Source of the DNA: Mycobacterium sp. 852014-52450_SCH5900713
GTDB lineage: Bacteria > Actinomycetota > Actinomycetes > Mycobacteriales > Mycobacteriaceae
Direction of reading: 5' to 3'
Length of the DNA: 56,099 bases
NCBI RefSeq assembly: GCF_001667075.1
Contig: NZ_LZIL01000049.1
Location: 1-56,099 of the forward strand
The notes under the pieces were generated by a model, which saw only the letters and a list, made by a program, of their open reading frames with translations, did not search any database and was not told the origin of the DNA. This document shows, in pieces, positions 1 to 8,559 of the stretch (position 1 is its first letter; every line of letters starts with the position of its first letter). The position numbers and the translations under genes were made by a program.

Positions 1-53
1 GCTCGACTTAGTGTCTACCCGCCGGCCACCGTCCATCCACCGGGGTCCTGCGA

Positions 54-527
54 TCACAGGGTGTGGCGCCGGCCCGCCACCGATGCATTGTCGAGCAGCC
101 GGCGCAATACCTTGACCGCGTCCGTCAGCACCTGGCGGTCCACCGGCTCGAGCAATGCCAGTTGCGGTTCGATCGCGGCGGCACGGTCGGCGCGAACGGC
201 GTTGAGCGTGCGCTTCCCCTGGGGGGTGATGCGGATCCGGACCGCGCGGGCGTCGCCCGGGTCCACGGTTCGGGTGACCAGGCCGGCGTCCTCGAGCCTG
301 CGCACCTGCGTGGTCATGGTCGGTTGCGAGCAGTGATCGACTGCGGCGAGGTCGCCGATCCGGGCCTCTCCATGCGCTTCGATCGTGGCAAGCAGCCTGG
401 CCTGCGCCGCAGGCAGGGGCATCTGGATCCGCTGGGTGGCCAGCCGGTTGAGCCGCGCCACTACGGCGAGCAAATCCGCGCCCAGCTGTTGGGCCTCGAT
501 GTTTGCGGTCTCGACAACTCTGTCCAT
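54..527 (-). CDS. MarR-family transcriptional regulator
   Basis: A 157-residue winged-helix regulator. The middle of the protein (about residues 35-105) shows the MarR pattern: an SQPTMTTQVRRLEDAGLVTR recognition helix followed by a DPGDARAVRI wing and TPQGKR. Such proteins bind palindromic operators as dimers and are usually released by small ligands. The ATG at 527 was chosen because it gives a length close to the M. tuberculosis homologue Rv2327 (about 163 aa, from memory); the frame stays open to 635 but the extra residues look like untranslated leader. It lies head to head with the ECF transporter gene at 644, so it probably controls itself and that transporter. The ligand is unknown. 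Confidence 0.88.
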   Translation of the reverse strand: MDRVVETANIEAQQLGADLLAVVARLNRLATQRIQMPLPAAQARLLATIEAHGEARIGDLAAVDHCSQPTMTTQVRRLEDAGLVTRTVDPGDARAVRIRITPQGKRTLNAVRADRAAAIEPQLALLEPVDRQVLTDAVKVLRRLLDNASVAGRRHTL

Positions 528-643
528 GTCTCCATAGTTCCATAGCTTTGCTAAGTGAGACGAATGGCGGCCGGCCGAACCGGGTCGGAAGTTACTCAGT
601 GTGATGAAGCGACTTGGCGCCGCGCCCTGGCACAATCAGTGAA
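528..643. promoter_or_regulatory. divergent promoter region, marR / ECF transporter
   Basis: This 116-base gap separates two divergent genes and must hold both promoters. A short inverted repeat TAGC-TTT-GCTA lies at 543-553, and CCATAG is repeated directly nearby at 532 and 540. These are candidate MarR contacts, but the repeats are short and may be chance. Confidence 0.3.
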
Positions 644-2692
644 GTGAATGCCCGTCGCCCCGTCCGTTCGCGCCGTCGGGGTGGACCGTTACAACCGGCC
701 GAATTGGCACAGGCATCGGTTATGGGGGCGCTCTGCGCGGTCATCGCGATCATCGCCGGAGTAATTCCGTTCGCCCAGGGACTGGCGCTGCTGGGCACGG
801 TGCCGATGGGGCTGCTGGCCTACCGTTACCGGCTGCGAGTGCTGCTCGCCGCCACCTTTGCTGCCGGAATGATCGCCTTCCTCATCTCCGGGCTGGGCAG
901 TTTCCTCACCGTCGTCAACTGCGCATACATCGGCGGGTTGACCGGATTCGTGAAACGCAGGGGCAGGGGCACCCCGACGGTGCTCGCCTCGTCCCTCGTC
1001 GTCGGGCTCGCCGTCGCCACCGCAACGGTCGGCATGTTGATGGTGCTGAATCGGCTGCGGCATCTGATTTTTCAGGTGATGACGGCCAACGTGGATGGTG
1101 TTGTCGCATTCCTCAAACGGGTGGACCTGCAATGGCTCGGCGCCGACGTGAAGCGGTGCTTCGAATTCGGGCTGCATTACTGGCCGTGGCTGATGCTCGG
1201 CTATGTCACCTACGGGGTGATGTTCTCGTCGTTGATCGGGTGGTGGGCGCTTTCGCGCCTGCTCGAACGGATGGGCAACGTTCCGGACGTGCACAAACTC
1301 GACGCCCCTGACGAGTCGCCCGGCGCCACGATCGGGCCGGTGCCGGTGCGGTTGGAGAAGGTGCGGTTCCGCTACCCGCACGCGAAGCAAGACGCCCTGC
1401 GCGAAATCAGCCTGGAACTCCAAGTCGGAGAACACGTTGCCGTCATCGGCGCCAACGGTTCCGGAAAGACGACGTTGACCCTGATTTTGGCCGGTCGGCA
1501 ACCGACGTCGGGTACCGTGCAGCGCCCGGGCGCGGTGGGGTTGGGCATGTTGGGCGGCACGGCGCTTGTTCTGCAGCACCCGAAGAGCCAGGTCTTGGGA
1601 ACCCGGGTCGCCGACGATGTGGTCTGGGGGTTGCCGCCGGGCACCGAGGTCGATGTCGACCACTTGCTCCGCGAAGTAGGTCTCGAGGGTTTTGCCGAGC
1701 GTGATACCGGCAGCCTGTCCGGTGGGGAACTGCAGCGCTTGGCCCTGGCCGCGGCGCTCGCCCGGGAGCCGGCGCTATTGATCGCTGACGAGTTCACCAG
1801 CATGGTCGATCAACAGGGCCGTAACGTCCTGTTGAACGTGCTGTCAGGCCTTCCCCAACGGCATCGGACTGCGCTGGTGCACATCACGCATTTCGACAAC
1901 GAGGCCGCGTCGGCGGACCGGACCATCAACCTCAGCGATTCCCCCGGCAACGCCGGCATGGTCGAGACGGCTCCGCCCCCGGCGCCGGCCATCGCAGTCA
2001 AGCGGGGTTTCAGCAAGCCGGTACTCGAAATCGTCGACGTCCGACACGAATACAACAGTGGCACGCCCTGGCAGAAAACCGCGCTGCGCGGGATCAGCTT
2101 CGTAGTCGAACAGGGCGACGGGATTTTGATCCACGGCGGCAACGGGTCGGGCAAGTCGACGCTGGCGTGGATCATGGCCGGGCTGACCGTTCCCACCAGC
2201 GGTGCCTGTCTGCTTGACGGTCAACCCATCCGTGAGCACGTCGGCGCGGTGGGGTTGTCGTTTCAGACGTCGAGGCTGCAATTGATGCGCAGCCACGTTG
2301 GCCTGGAAATCGCTTCCGTGGCCGGGTTTTCGGAGCGTGACGTGAACCGCGTGGCCGCTGCTCTGCGCGCGGTCGGTCTGGAGCCCGCCATGGGCAATCG
2401 CCGCATCGACCAGCTCAGCGGTGGCGAGATGCGGCGGGTGGTGCTGGCCGGACTGCTGGCGTGCTCGCCACGCGTGTTGATCCTCGACGAGCCGTTAGCC
2501 GGGTTGGACATCGGTAGCCAGCGGGGCCTGCTGCGCCTGCTGGCCGATCTGCGCCGTCACCGAGGCCTCACCGTGGTGGTTATCTCGCACGACTTCGTGG
2601 GTTTGGAAGAGGTGTGCCCAAGGGTCCTGCATCTGCAGAATGGCGCGCTGCAGTCTCTGTCGGCCACCGCCGCGGCCGGGGGTGTGGCGTGA
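644..2692 (+). CDS. ECF-type ABC transporter: membrane domain fused to two ATPase domains
   Basis: About 682 residues. Residues 20-200 are hydrophobic, with five or six likely membrane segments, and resemble the DUF2232/S-component class. Two ABC ATPase domains follow: Walker [10 protein letters not shown] near 269 with signature LSGGE and Walker B LLIADE, then GGNGSGKST near 498 with LSGGE and LILDEP. The layout matches M. tuberculosis Rv2326c (697 aa from memory). The next gene encodes the matching EcfT-like scaffold and overlaps by 4 bases, so the two genes could form a whole energy-coupling-factor importer, typically for vitamins, metals or similar micronutrients; the substrate cannot be read from sequence. 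The GTG at 644 was preferred over a TTG at 614 because the latter adds residues with no domain character. Confidence 0.88.
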   Translation: MNARRPVRSRRRGGPLQPAELAQASVMGALCAVIAIIAGVIPFAQGLALLGTVPMGLLAYRYRLRVLLAATFAAGMIAFLISGLGSFLTVVNCAYIGGLTGFVKRRGRGTPTVLASSLVVGLAVATATVGMLMVLNRLRHLIFQVMTANVDGVVAFLKRVDLQWLGADVKRCFEFGLHYWPWLMLGYVTYGVMFSSLIGWWALSRLLERMGNVPDVHKLDAPDESPGATIGPVPVRLEKVRFRYPHAKQDALREISLELQVGEHVAVIGANGSGKTTLTLILAGRQPTSGTVQRPGAVGLGMLGGTALVLQHPKSQVLGTRVADDVVWGLPPGTEVDVDHLLREVGLEGFAERDTGSLSGGELQRLALAAALAREPALLIADEFTSMVDQQGRNVLLNVLSGLPQRHRTALVHITHFDNEAASADRTINLSDSPGNAGMVETAPPPAPAIAVKRGFSKPVLEIVDVRHEYNSGTPWQKTALRGISFVVEQGDGILIHGGNGSGKSTLAWIMAGLTVPTSGACLLDGQPIREHVGAVGLSFQTSRLQLMRSHVGLEIASVAGFSERDVNRVAAALRAVGLEPAMGNRRIDQLSGGEMRRVVLAGLLACSPRVLILDEPLAGLDIGSQRGLLRLLADLRRHRGLTVVVISHDFVGLEEVCPRVLHLQNGALQSLSATAAAGGVA

Positions 2693-3540
2693 CCACAACC
2701 TCATCCTCCGCATCGGGGAGAAAACGGCGCAGTTCTCGTCCGGTGGTGCTGCTGGTTCCGGTGCCCGGAAGGTCGGCCATTCACAACTTGTGGGCCGGCA
2801 CCAAACTGCTGGTGGTATTCGGTGTTTCGGTGTTGCTGACCCTCTATCCGGGCTGGGTGACCATCGGGGCGGTGGCCGTGCTCGTGGTGGCGGCGATCTG
2901 GATCGCACATATCCCCCGGGGTGCGGTTCCGTCGATTCCGCGGTGGCTATGGGTCCTCCTGGCATTGGGTTTTGTGACCGCGGCGTTGGCCGGCGGTAGC
3001 CCCGTGATCTCGATTCACGGCGTCAACATCTGGCTCGGCGGAGCGTTGAACTTCCTGCGGATCACCGCGCTGTCGATCGTTCTGCTCGGGCTGGGGGCCA
3101 TGGTGTCCTGGACCACCAACGTCGCCGAAATCGCCCCGGCGCTGGCCATTTTGGGCCGCCCGTTCAAATGGCTGCGGATTCCGGTCGACGAGTGGGCGGT
3201 GGCCCTGGCCCTGGCGCTACGCGCCTTCCCGTTGTTGATCGAGGAATTCCAGGTGCTCTACGCCGCTCGTCGATTGCGGCCCAACCACATGCCGCAGGGT
3301 CGCAAGGCTCGGGTTCGCCAGACGACGGGCAACTCGATCGACTTGGTTGCCGCCGCCATCGTGGTGACCCTGCGGCGTGCCGACGAGATGGGCGACGCGA
3401 TCACCGCTCGCGGCGGCATCGGTCAACTCTCCGCCGATCCGGCGCGGCCGAGATTGGGTGATTGGGCGACGCTCGCGGTCACCCTGGCGATCAGCGGTGC
3501 CGCGGTGGCGATCGAGACGATATTCCATCTGACTCGATGA
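2689..3540 (+). CDS. EcfT-like transmembrane component of ECF transporter
   Basis: A 283-residue membrane protein, the same size as Rv2325c (282 aa from memory). It has several hydrophobic segments between residues 40 and 150, one at the C terminus, and the two Arg-containing coupling motifs expected in EcfT (AARRLRPN and ITARGG), which contact the ATPase domains. The GTG start overlaps the stop of the fused ATPase gene (GTGA), indicating translational coupling and equal stoichiometry. The first 20 residues are Ser/Arg rich and poorly conserved in character. It likely links the two ATPase domains to the substrate-binding membrane domain of the preceding protein. Confidence 0.88.
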   Translation: MTTTSSSASGRKRRSSRPVVLLVPVPGRSAIHNLWAGTKLLVVFGVSVLLTLYPGWVTIGAVAVLVVAAIWIAHIPRGAVPSIPRWLWVLLALGFVTAALAGGSPVISIHGVNIWLGGALNFLRITALSIVLLGLGAMVSWTTNVAEIAPALAILGRPFKWLRIPVDEWAVALALALRAFPLLIEEFQVLYAARRLRPNHMPQGRKARVRQTTGNSIDLVAAAIVVTLRRADEMGDAITARGGIGQLSADPARPRLGDWATLAVTLAISGAAVAIETIFHLTR

Positions 3541-3561
3541 TCATTCGCGTAGCGTGAGCGC

Positions 3562-4023
3562 GTGGCCGACATCCACCGGACTCGCACGATCGCGGCTCGC
3601 ATCGGTGACGTCTGGGAGACGCTCGCGGACTTCGCGGCGATCAGTTCGTGGGCCGGCAATGTCGACCACTCGTGCATCTTGTTTTCCGGACCGGACGGAG
3701 CTCCCGTCGGGACCGCCCGGCGGGTGCAGGTCAACCGCGACGCACTCGTCGAGCGCATCACCGAGTTCGACCCGCCCCGCGCCCTCGGCTACGACATCGA
3801 AGGCCTGCCCAGGCGCCTGCGCAGGGTGTCCAACCGCTGGACGCTGGCACCCGCCACCGCCGATTCGGCCGCCGCGACGGCGGTGACCCTCACCAGCACC
3901 GTCGAAATCGGTCCGCACGCAATGCAAAAGCTGGCCGAACTGGCCCTGTGCCGCGTCCTCGCGCGACAGTCCGAATCAATGCTCGCCGGGCTTGCGAATC
4001 GATTGGAGCATGCTGGTGTCTGA
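3562..4023 (+). CDS. SRPBCC-fold (START/Bet v1-like) small protein
   Basis: A 153-residue protein starting at GTG 3562. The opening (IHRTRTIAARIGDVWETLAD), an FDPPRALGYDI stretch in the middle and an amphipathic C-terminal helix fit the polyketide cyclase/dehydrase-like SRPBCC fold, which makes a deep hydrophobic ligand pocket. No catalytic residues can be assigned. It overlaps the start of the sulfatase gene, so the two are probably co-translated. From memory this pair is absent between Rv2325c and Rv2324 in M. tuberculosis, which would make it an insertion into otherwise conserved order. Confidence 0.75.
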   Translation: MADIHRTRTIAARIGDVWETLADFAAISSWAGNVDHSCILFSGPDGAPVGTARRVQVNRDALVERITEFDPPRALGYDIEGLPRRLRRVSNRWTLAPATADSAAATAVTLTSTVEIGPHAMQKLAELALCRVLARQSESMLAGLANRLEHAGV

Positions 4024-5818
4024 TCGCCCCGACGTCATCGTCATCATGACGGACGAGGAACGCGCGGTGCCGCCGTACGAGGCTCCCGACGTGCTCGCCT
4101 GGCGCGACCGGAGGCTGACCGGGCGCAAGTGGTTCGACGACCACGGCGTCAGCTTCGCTCGGCACTACACCGGCTCGCTGGCCTGCGTGCCAAGCCGCCC
4201 AACCATTTTCACCGGACACTATCCCGACTTGCACGGCGTCACCCAGACCGACGGCATCGGAAAGACCGCCGGCGATTCGCGCATGCGCTGGCTACGCCAG
4301 GCTGAAGTGCCCACGCTGGGCAATTGGCTGCGGGCCGCCGGCTACGACACTCACTACGACGGCAAGTGGCACATCTCGCACGCCGACCTCACCGACCCGA
4401 GGACCGGTGGGCCGCTGGCGACCAACGATGAGAACGGTGTCGCCGACGCCGCCGCGGTGCGGCGCTACCTGGAGGCGGATCCGTTGGGGCCGTTCGGATT
4501 CTCGGGATGGGTCGGCCCGGAGCCGCACGGGGCGGCACTGGCCGATGCCGGTATCCGCCGCGACCCCCTGATCGCCGATCGGGTGGTCGCATGGCTCACC
4601 GACCGCTACGCCCGCCGCCGCGCCGGCGACCCCGCCGCGCTGCGCCCGTTCCTACTGGTCGCCAGCTTCGTCAATCCCCACGACATCGTGCTGTTCCCGA
4701 CCTGGTCGCGGCGGAGCCCGGTCAAGCCGTCGCCACTCGACCCGCCCGCGGTGCCCGCCGCGCCCACCGCGGACGAAGACCTGTCCACGAAACCGGCGGC
4801 GCAGATCGCCTTTCGCGAGGCCTACTACTCCGGCTACGGCCCCGCGCCCGCGATCGAGCGCACCTATGGGCGCAACGCGCAGCGCTACCGCGACCTGTAT
4901 TACCGGCTGCACGCCGAGGTGGACGGACCGATCGACCGCGTCAGGCGTGCCGTCACCGAATGCGGCTCGCGCAACGCCGTTTTGGTGCGCACGGCCGATC
5001 ACGGCGACCTGCTGGGCGCCCACGGCGGTCTGCACCAGAAATGGTTCAACCTCTACGACGAGGCCACCCGCGTCCCCTTCGTCGTCGCCCGCATCGGTGC
5101 GCACTCGACGCGGCCACGGCTGGTCACCGCACCCACCTCACACGTCGACCTGGTCCCCACGCTGCTGGCGGCGGCGGGCGTCGATGTCGCGGCGGCGACC
5201 GCCACACTGGCCCAGTCGTTCTCGGAAGTACATCAGCTGCCCGGCCGGAACCTCATGCCCATCGTGGATGGTGCCCCGGCCGACGAGACCCGCGCCGTCT
5301 ACCTGATAACCCGCGACAACATGCTCGAAGGGGACAGCGGCGCTTCGGGATTGGCTCGCCGCCTGAAACGGACCGTCGATCCGCCTGCGCCGCTGCGCAT
5401 CCGGGTCCCCGCCTACACCGCCTCCAACTTCGAGGGGCTGGTGGTCCGCGTCGACGAGGCGACGGCCACCGGTGGCGCAGGCCATCTCTGGAAGCTGGTG
5501 CGCACTTTCGACGACCCGAGCACCTGGACGGAACCAGGAGTGCGGCACTTGGCGGCCAACGGGCTCGGGGGAGAGGCTTACCGGACGTCCCCGCTCGACG
5601 ATCAGTGGGAGCTATACGACCTCACCGCGGACCCGATCGAAGCGATCAACCGTTGGCCCGATCCGGATCTGCACGGCGTGCGTCAACACCTGCGGACCGA
5701 GCTCAAGCAGGCCAGGGCCAGTTCCGTCCCGGAGCGAAACCGTCCGTGGCCCTATGCATCTCGCCGACCGCCGACGGCGGGGCCGTCGAGGCTGAGGCGC
5801 CTCGTTCGAAAGCGCTGA
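4010..5818 (+). CDS. type I sulfatase (arylsulfatase/choline-sulfatase-like)
   Basis: About 602 residues of the alkaline-phosphatase/sulfatase superfamily. The N terminus has RPDVIVIMTDEE (metal-binding acidic residues), and CVPSR at residues 59-63 is the CxPSR signature whose Cys is converted to formylglycine by a separate FGE enzyme. Further on, GKWH, NPHD and ADHGDLLGAHGG supply the remaining sulfate- and metal-binding residues. No signal peptide is seen, so it is probably cytoplasmic and hydrolyses an organic sulfate ester that has been taken up. The substrate is uncertain. The ATG at 4010 lies inside the end of the SRPBCC gene; a GTG at 4016 is an alternative start. Confidence 0.87.
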   Translation: MLVSDRPDVIVIMTDEERAVPPYEAPDVLAWRDRRLTGRKWFDDHGVSFARHYTGSLACVPSRPTIFTGHYPDLHGVTQTDGIGKTAGDSRMRWLRQAEVPTLGNWLRAAGYDTHYDGKWHISHADLTDPRTGGPLATNDENGVADAAAVRRYLEADPLGPFGFSGWVGPEPHGAALADAGIRRDPLIADRVVAWLTDRYARRRAGDPAALRPFLLVASFVNPHDIVLFPTWSRRSPVKPSPLDPPAVPAAPTADEDLSTKPAAQIAFREAYYSGYGPAPAIERTYGRNAQRYRDLYYRLHAEVDGPIDRVRRAVTECGSRNAVLVRTADHGDLLGAHGGLHQKWFNLYDEATRVPFVVARIGAHSTRPRLVTAPTSHVDLVPTLLAAAGVDVAAATATLAQSFSEVHQLPGRNLMPIVDGAPADETRAVYLITRDNMLEGDSGASGLARRLKRTVDPPAPLRIRVPAYTASNFEGLVVRVDEATATGGAGHLWKLVRTFDDPSTWTEPGVRHLAANGLGGEAYRTSPLDDQWELYDLTADPIEAINRWPDPDLHGVRQHLRTELKQARASSVPERNRPWPYASRRPPTAGPSRLRRLVRKR

Positions 5819-5827
5819 GGCCGCGAG

Positions 5828-5874
5828 CGTAACGGGACTGCGAATATGGACTGCAATTTCGCAGTGTCGTTACG
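5828..5874. terminator. long imperfect hairpin between convergent genes
   Basis: Arms 5828-5844 and 5858-5874 pair over 17 positions (15 Watson-Crick, one G-T, one mismatch) around a 13-base loop. It sits between the sulfatase stop and the stop of the convergent Lrp gene and could act as a bidirectional terminator. There is no U-tract, as is common in mycobacteria. A GC-only alternating stretch follows immediately. Confidence 0.5.
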
Positions 5875-5897
5875 CGCGCGCCGCGCGCGACCGCGTC

Positions 5898-6344
5898 TCA
5901 AGTCCGCATCCGGTCGATGAGATTCGACAGCACGACGATGCTTTCGCTGCGTTCGATGTCCGCGCTCGAGCGGATGCGTTCGAGCGCCGCCTCCAGATGA
6001 CGCATGTCGCGGGCCAGCACATGCAGGATCGCATCCGACGTGCCGGTGACCGTCGCCGCGCTGACCACCTCGGGCATGTCCACCCACGCCGCCCGCAGTC
6101 GCTCGGGCTCGATGGTGCCGTGGCAGAACACCTGCACGTAGGCCTCTGTCTTCCAGCCGAGCGAGCTAGGGTCGACAACCGTCGTGAAGCCCCTGATCAC
6201 ACCGTCATCGAGCATCCGATCGACGCGGCGCTTGACCGCCGGCGCCGAGAGGTTCACCGTCTGGCCGATTTCCGCAAAGGTGGCCCGGGCGTTTCTGGTC
6301 AGCTCGGCCAGGATGCGCTCGTCCGTCTCATCCAGGCGGTCCAT
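5898..6344 (-). CDS. Lrp/AsnC-family transcriptional regulator
   Basis: A 148-residue feast/famine regulator. The N terminus is an AsnC helix-turn-helix (LDETDERILAELTRNARATF, then LSAPAVKRRVDRML), followed by the RAM ligand-binding domain from about residue 65 with the GTSDAILHVLARD core. It is the positional and size equivalent of Rv2324. It is divergently placed from the DDAH/rocD/rocE operon, so it most likely senses an amino acid such as arginine or ornithine and controls that operon and itself. The shared intergenic region holds four GCGCAA repeats that are candidate binding sites. Confidence 0.92.
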   Translation of the reverse strand: MDRLDETDERILAELTRNARATFAEIGQTVNLSAPAVKRRVDRMLDDGVIRGFTTVVDPSSLGWKTEAYVQVFCHGTIEPERLRAAWVDMPEVVSAATVTGTSDAILHVLARDMRHLEAALERIRSSADIERSESIVVLSNLIDRMRT

Positions 6345-6374
6345 CCGTGACTCCTTAATAAATCGCCGTTACAC

Positions 6375-6442
6375 GCGCAATGGCGCAATAGATCGACTAT
6401 AGATGCGCAAGAAACGTCGTTTGCTTGTTTTAGGAGGCGCAA
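6375..6442. promoter_or_regulatory. four GCGCAA repeats in lrp/DDAH divergent promoter
   Basis: GCGCAA occurs at 6375-6380, 6383-6388, 6405-6410 and 6437-6442, all in the same direction. The offsets are 8, 22 and 32 bases; the latter two are close to two and three helical turns, which would suit wrapping around an Lrp octamer. An AGGAGG at 6432-6437 abuts the last copy and lies 18 bases before the DDAH start, farther than an optimal ribosome-binding site. Confidence 0.5.
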
Positions 6443-6455
6443 ATACCGTTGATCT

Positions 6456-7301
6456 ATGACGGATTCGTACGTGGCGGCACCCGCGACTGCCAAGCTCGTG
6501 CGCACGCCGCGGGCCCGCCGGTACGCGATGACGCCGCCGGAGTTTTTCGCGGTGGAGTACGCGATCAACCCCTGGATGGACATCGCCACGCCCGTCGACG
6601 TCGGCGTCGCGAAGGCCCAATGGGACGCCCTGCGCACGAGCTACCTACGGCTGGGGCACCGGGTGGAAGTGATCGAGCCCGTGCCCGGGCTCCCGGACAT
6701 GGTGTACGCCGCCAACGGCGGATTCATCGCGCGCGACGTCGCGATCGTCGCGCGGTTTCGATTCGCCGAGCGGACGGGCGAATCACGCGCCTATGCCGAA
6801 TGGATGTCCTCACTCGGGTACCGGCCGGTGTCCACCCGTCATATCAACGAGGGGCAGGGCGACTTGCTGATGGTCGGGGAAACGGTGTTGGCGGGTTACG
6901 GCTTTCGCACCGACCGGCGCGCGCACCCAGAAATCTCCGCGGCGCTGCGGGTGCCGGTCGTCTCGCTCGAGCTGGTGGATCCGCGCTTCTATCACCTCGA
7001 CACCGCGCTGGCGGTTCTCGACGACCGCACCATCGCGTTCTACCCGCCGGCGTTCAGCGCGGCCGCACAGGACCAGCTGCAGGCGCTGTTTCCCGACGCG
7101 ATCGTGGTCGGAAGCGCCGACGCGTTCGTGCTCGGCCTCAATGTCGTCTCCGACGGCCTGCACGTCGTCCTCCCCGCCGCGGCAACGGGTTTCGCCGCGC
7201 AACTGCGTGCGGCCGGTTTCGAGCCGGTCGGCGTCGACCTGTCCGAGCTCCTCAAGGGCGGCGGTTCGGTCAAGTGCTGCACATTGGAGGTGTTTCCGTG
7301 A
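6456..7301 (+). CDS. dimethylargininase-like (DDAH/amidinotransferase superfamily) hydrolase
   Basis: 281 residues, counterpart of Rv2323c. It has the guanidino-group-modifying enzyme pattern: MVYAANGG near 82, GQGDL at 134-138, catalytic His in FYHLDT (His180) and a nucleophilic Cys in GGGSVKCCTLE (first Cys, 274). Family members hydrolyse methylated arginines to citrulline plus an amine, or arginine-type substrates. No in-frame start exists upstream because of a TGA at 6450, so ATG 6456 is firm despite the distant AGGAGG. The gene overlaps rocD by 4 bases (GTGA). With ornithine aminotransferase and a permease downstream it probably belongs to arginine/ornithine (or methylarginine) breakdown; the exact substrate is inferred. 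Confidence 0.88.
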   Translation: MTDSYVAAPATAKLVRTPRARRYAMTPPEFFAVEYAINPWMDIATPVDVGVAKAQWDALRTSYLRLGHRVEVIEPVPGLPDMVYAANGGFIARDVAIVARFRFAERTGESRAYAEWMSSLGYRPVSTRHINEGQGDLLMVGETVLAGYGFRTDRRAHPEISAALRVPVVSLELVDPRFYHLDTALAVLDDRTIAFYPPAFSAAAQDQLQALFPDAIVVGSADAFVLGLNVVSDGLHVVLPAAATGFAAQLRAAGFEPVGVDLSELLKGGGSVKCCTLEVFP

Positions 7302-8533
7302 CGATCCTCGACGCCCGGACTTCGACCCAAACCGAGGCGGCGATCGGCCTGGTCGAACGCTATGCGGCGCATAACTATTCGCCGCTGCCCGTGGTGGCGG
7401 CCAGCGCGGAGGGTGCGTGGATCACCGACGTCGAGGGCCGGCGTTATCTGGATTGCCTGGCCGCCTATTCGGCGGTCAACTTCGGCCACCGCAACCCCGA
7501 GATCACCGCGGCGGCCCATGCCCAGCTCGACGCCGTCACGTTGGTGAGCCGCGCGTTCCATTCCGATACGCTCGGCCCGTTCTGCGCCGCCCTTGCCCAG
7601 CTGTGCGGCAAAGACCTGGTGTTGCCGATGAACTCGGGCGCCGAAGCCGTGGAGAGCGGTCTCAAAGTCGCCCGCAAGTGGGGTGCCGAGGTCAAGGGTG
7701 TGCCCGACGGCCGCGCCAATATCATCGTGGCGGACAACAACTTCCACGGCCGCACGATCAGCATCGTCAGCTTCTCTTCGGATCCCGTGGCCCGGGACGG
7801 ATTCGGACCGTTCACCCCGGGATTCCGCTCCGTGCCCTTCGGGGACGCCGCCGCTCTGGCCCGCGCGATCGACGACGACACCGTCGCGGTCCTGCTCGAG
7901 CCGATCCAGGGCGAGGCTGGCATCGTCGTTCCGCCCGACGACTACCTGCCTACCGTGCGCGCCTTGTGCAGCGAGCACGACGTGCTGATGATCGCCGACG
8001 AGATTCAGTCCGGCCTGGCGCGCACGGGGCACACCTTCGCGTGCGATCACTGGGGCGTGGCGCCGGATGTCTACCTGCTCGGCAAGGCGCTGGGCGGCGG
8101 CGTCGTTCCCCTGTCGGCGGTGGTCGCCGACGACGAGGTCCTGGGCGTGTTGCATCCCGGCGAACACGGGTCCACCTTCGGCGGCAACCCGCTGGCGGCC
8201 GCCGTCGGCACCACCGTGGTTTCCATGCTGGGTCGCGGAGAGTTCCAAGCCCGCGCGGCGCAGTTGGGCGCGCACCTGCACGCGCGCCTGCGCGAACTGG
8301 TGGGTCACGGCGTGCTGGCGGTGCGCGGCCTGGGACTGTGGGCCGGCGTCGACGTCGACCCCGCGCTCGGGACTGGCAAGCAGCTGAGTCTTCGGCTGGC
8401 CGACCGTGGTGTGTTGGTGAAGGACACCCACGGGTCGACGTTGCGATTCGCGCCACCGCTGGTGATCGGCGAGCAGGAGATCGACTGGGCGATTGAGCAG
8501 TTCGCTATGGTGTTGCGGGAGGCTGGCCCATAA
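7298..8533 (+). CDS. rocD: ornithine aminotransferase
   Basis: 411 residues, one uninterrupted class III PLP-dependent aminotransferase. Motifs include NSGAEAVE (phosphate binding, about 112-119), NNFHGRT, EPIQGEAG at 201-208, IADEIQSGL at 232-240 and the Schiff-base Lys263 in LLGKALGGG. It transfers the delta-amino group of ornithine to 2-oxoglutarate, giving glutamate semialdehyde, which feeds proline and glutamate. In M. tuberculosis the equivalent locus is annotated as two pieces, rocD1 and rocD2 (from memory); here the gene is intact. The GTG start overlaps the DDAH stop, indicating coupled translation. Confidence 0.93.
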   Translation: MTILDARTSTQTEAAIGLVERYAAHNYSPLPVVAASAEGAWITDVEGRRYLDCLAAYSAVNFGHRNPEITAAAHAQLDAVTLVSRAFHSDTLGPFCAALAQLCGKDLVLPMNSGAEAVESGLKVARKWGAEVKGVPDGRANIIVADNNFHGRTISIVSFSSDPVARDGFGPFTPGFRSVPFGDAAALARAIDDDTVAVLLEPIQGEAGIVVPPDDYLPTVRALCSEHDVLMIADEIQSGLARTGHTFACDHWGVAPDVYLLGKALGGGVVPLSAVVADDEVLGVLHPGEHGSTFGGNPLAAAVGTTVVSMLGRGEFQARAAQLGAHLHARLRELVGHGVLAVRGLGLWAGVDVDPALGTGKQLSLRLADRGVLVKDTHGSTLRFAPPLVIGEQEIDWAIEQFAMVLREAGP

Positions 8534-8559
8534 TCAGCTGATCGAGCAAGGAGGGGCCA

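Noticed and set aside
4507..5832. Plus-strand open frame of about 441 codons overlapping the sulfatase
   Set aside because: Extremely Arg/Pro-rich and out of frame with the sulfatase, which is supported by its CxPSR and metal motifs.
5871..5893. Alternating CG-rich stretch as possible Z-DNA element
   Set aside because: It is short and within normal expectation for this base composition at a gene end.
6449..7300. Upstream extension of the rocD frame to 6449, suggesting a 694-residue protein
   Set aside because: The extension is a shifted reading of the DDAH-like gene. The GTG at 7298 with a 4-base overlap is the natural start.
7040..8431. Minus-strand open frame of about 463 codons across rocD
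   Set aside because: No recognisable domain and biased composition. The plus-strand aminotransferase has all catalytic motifs.
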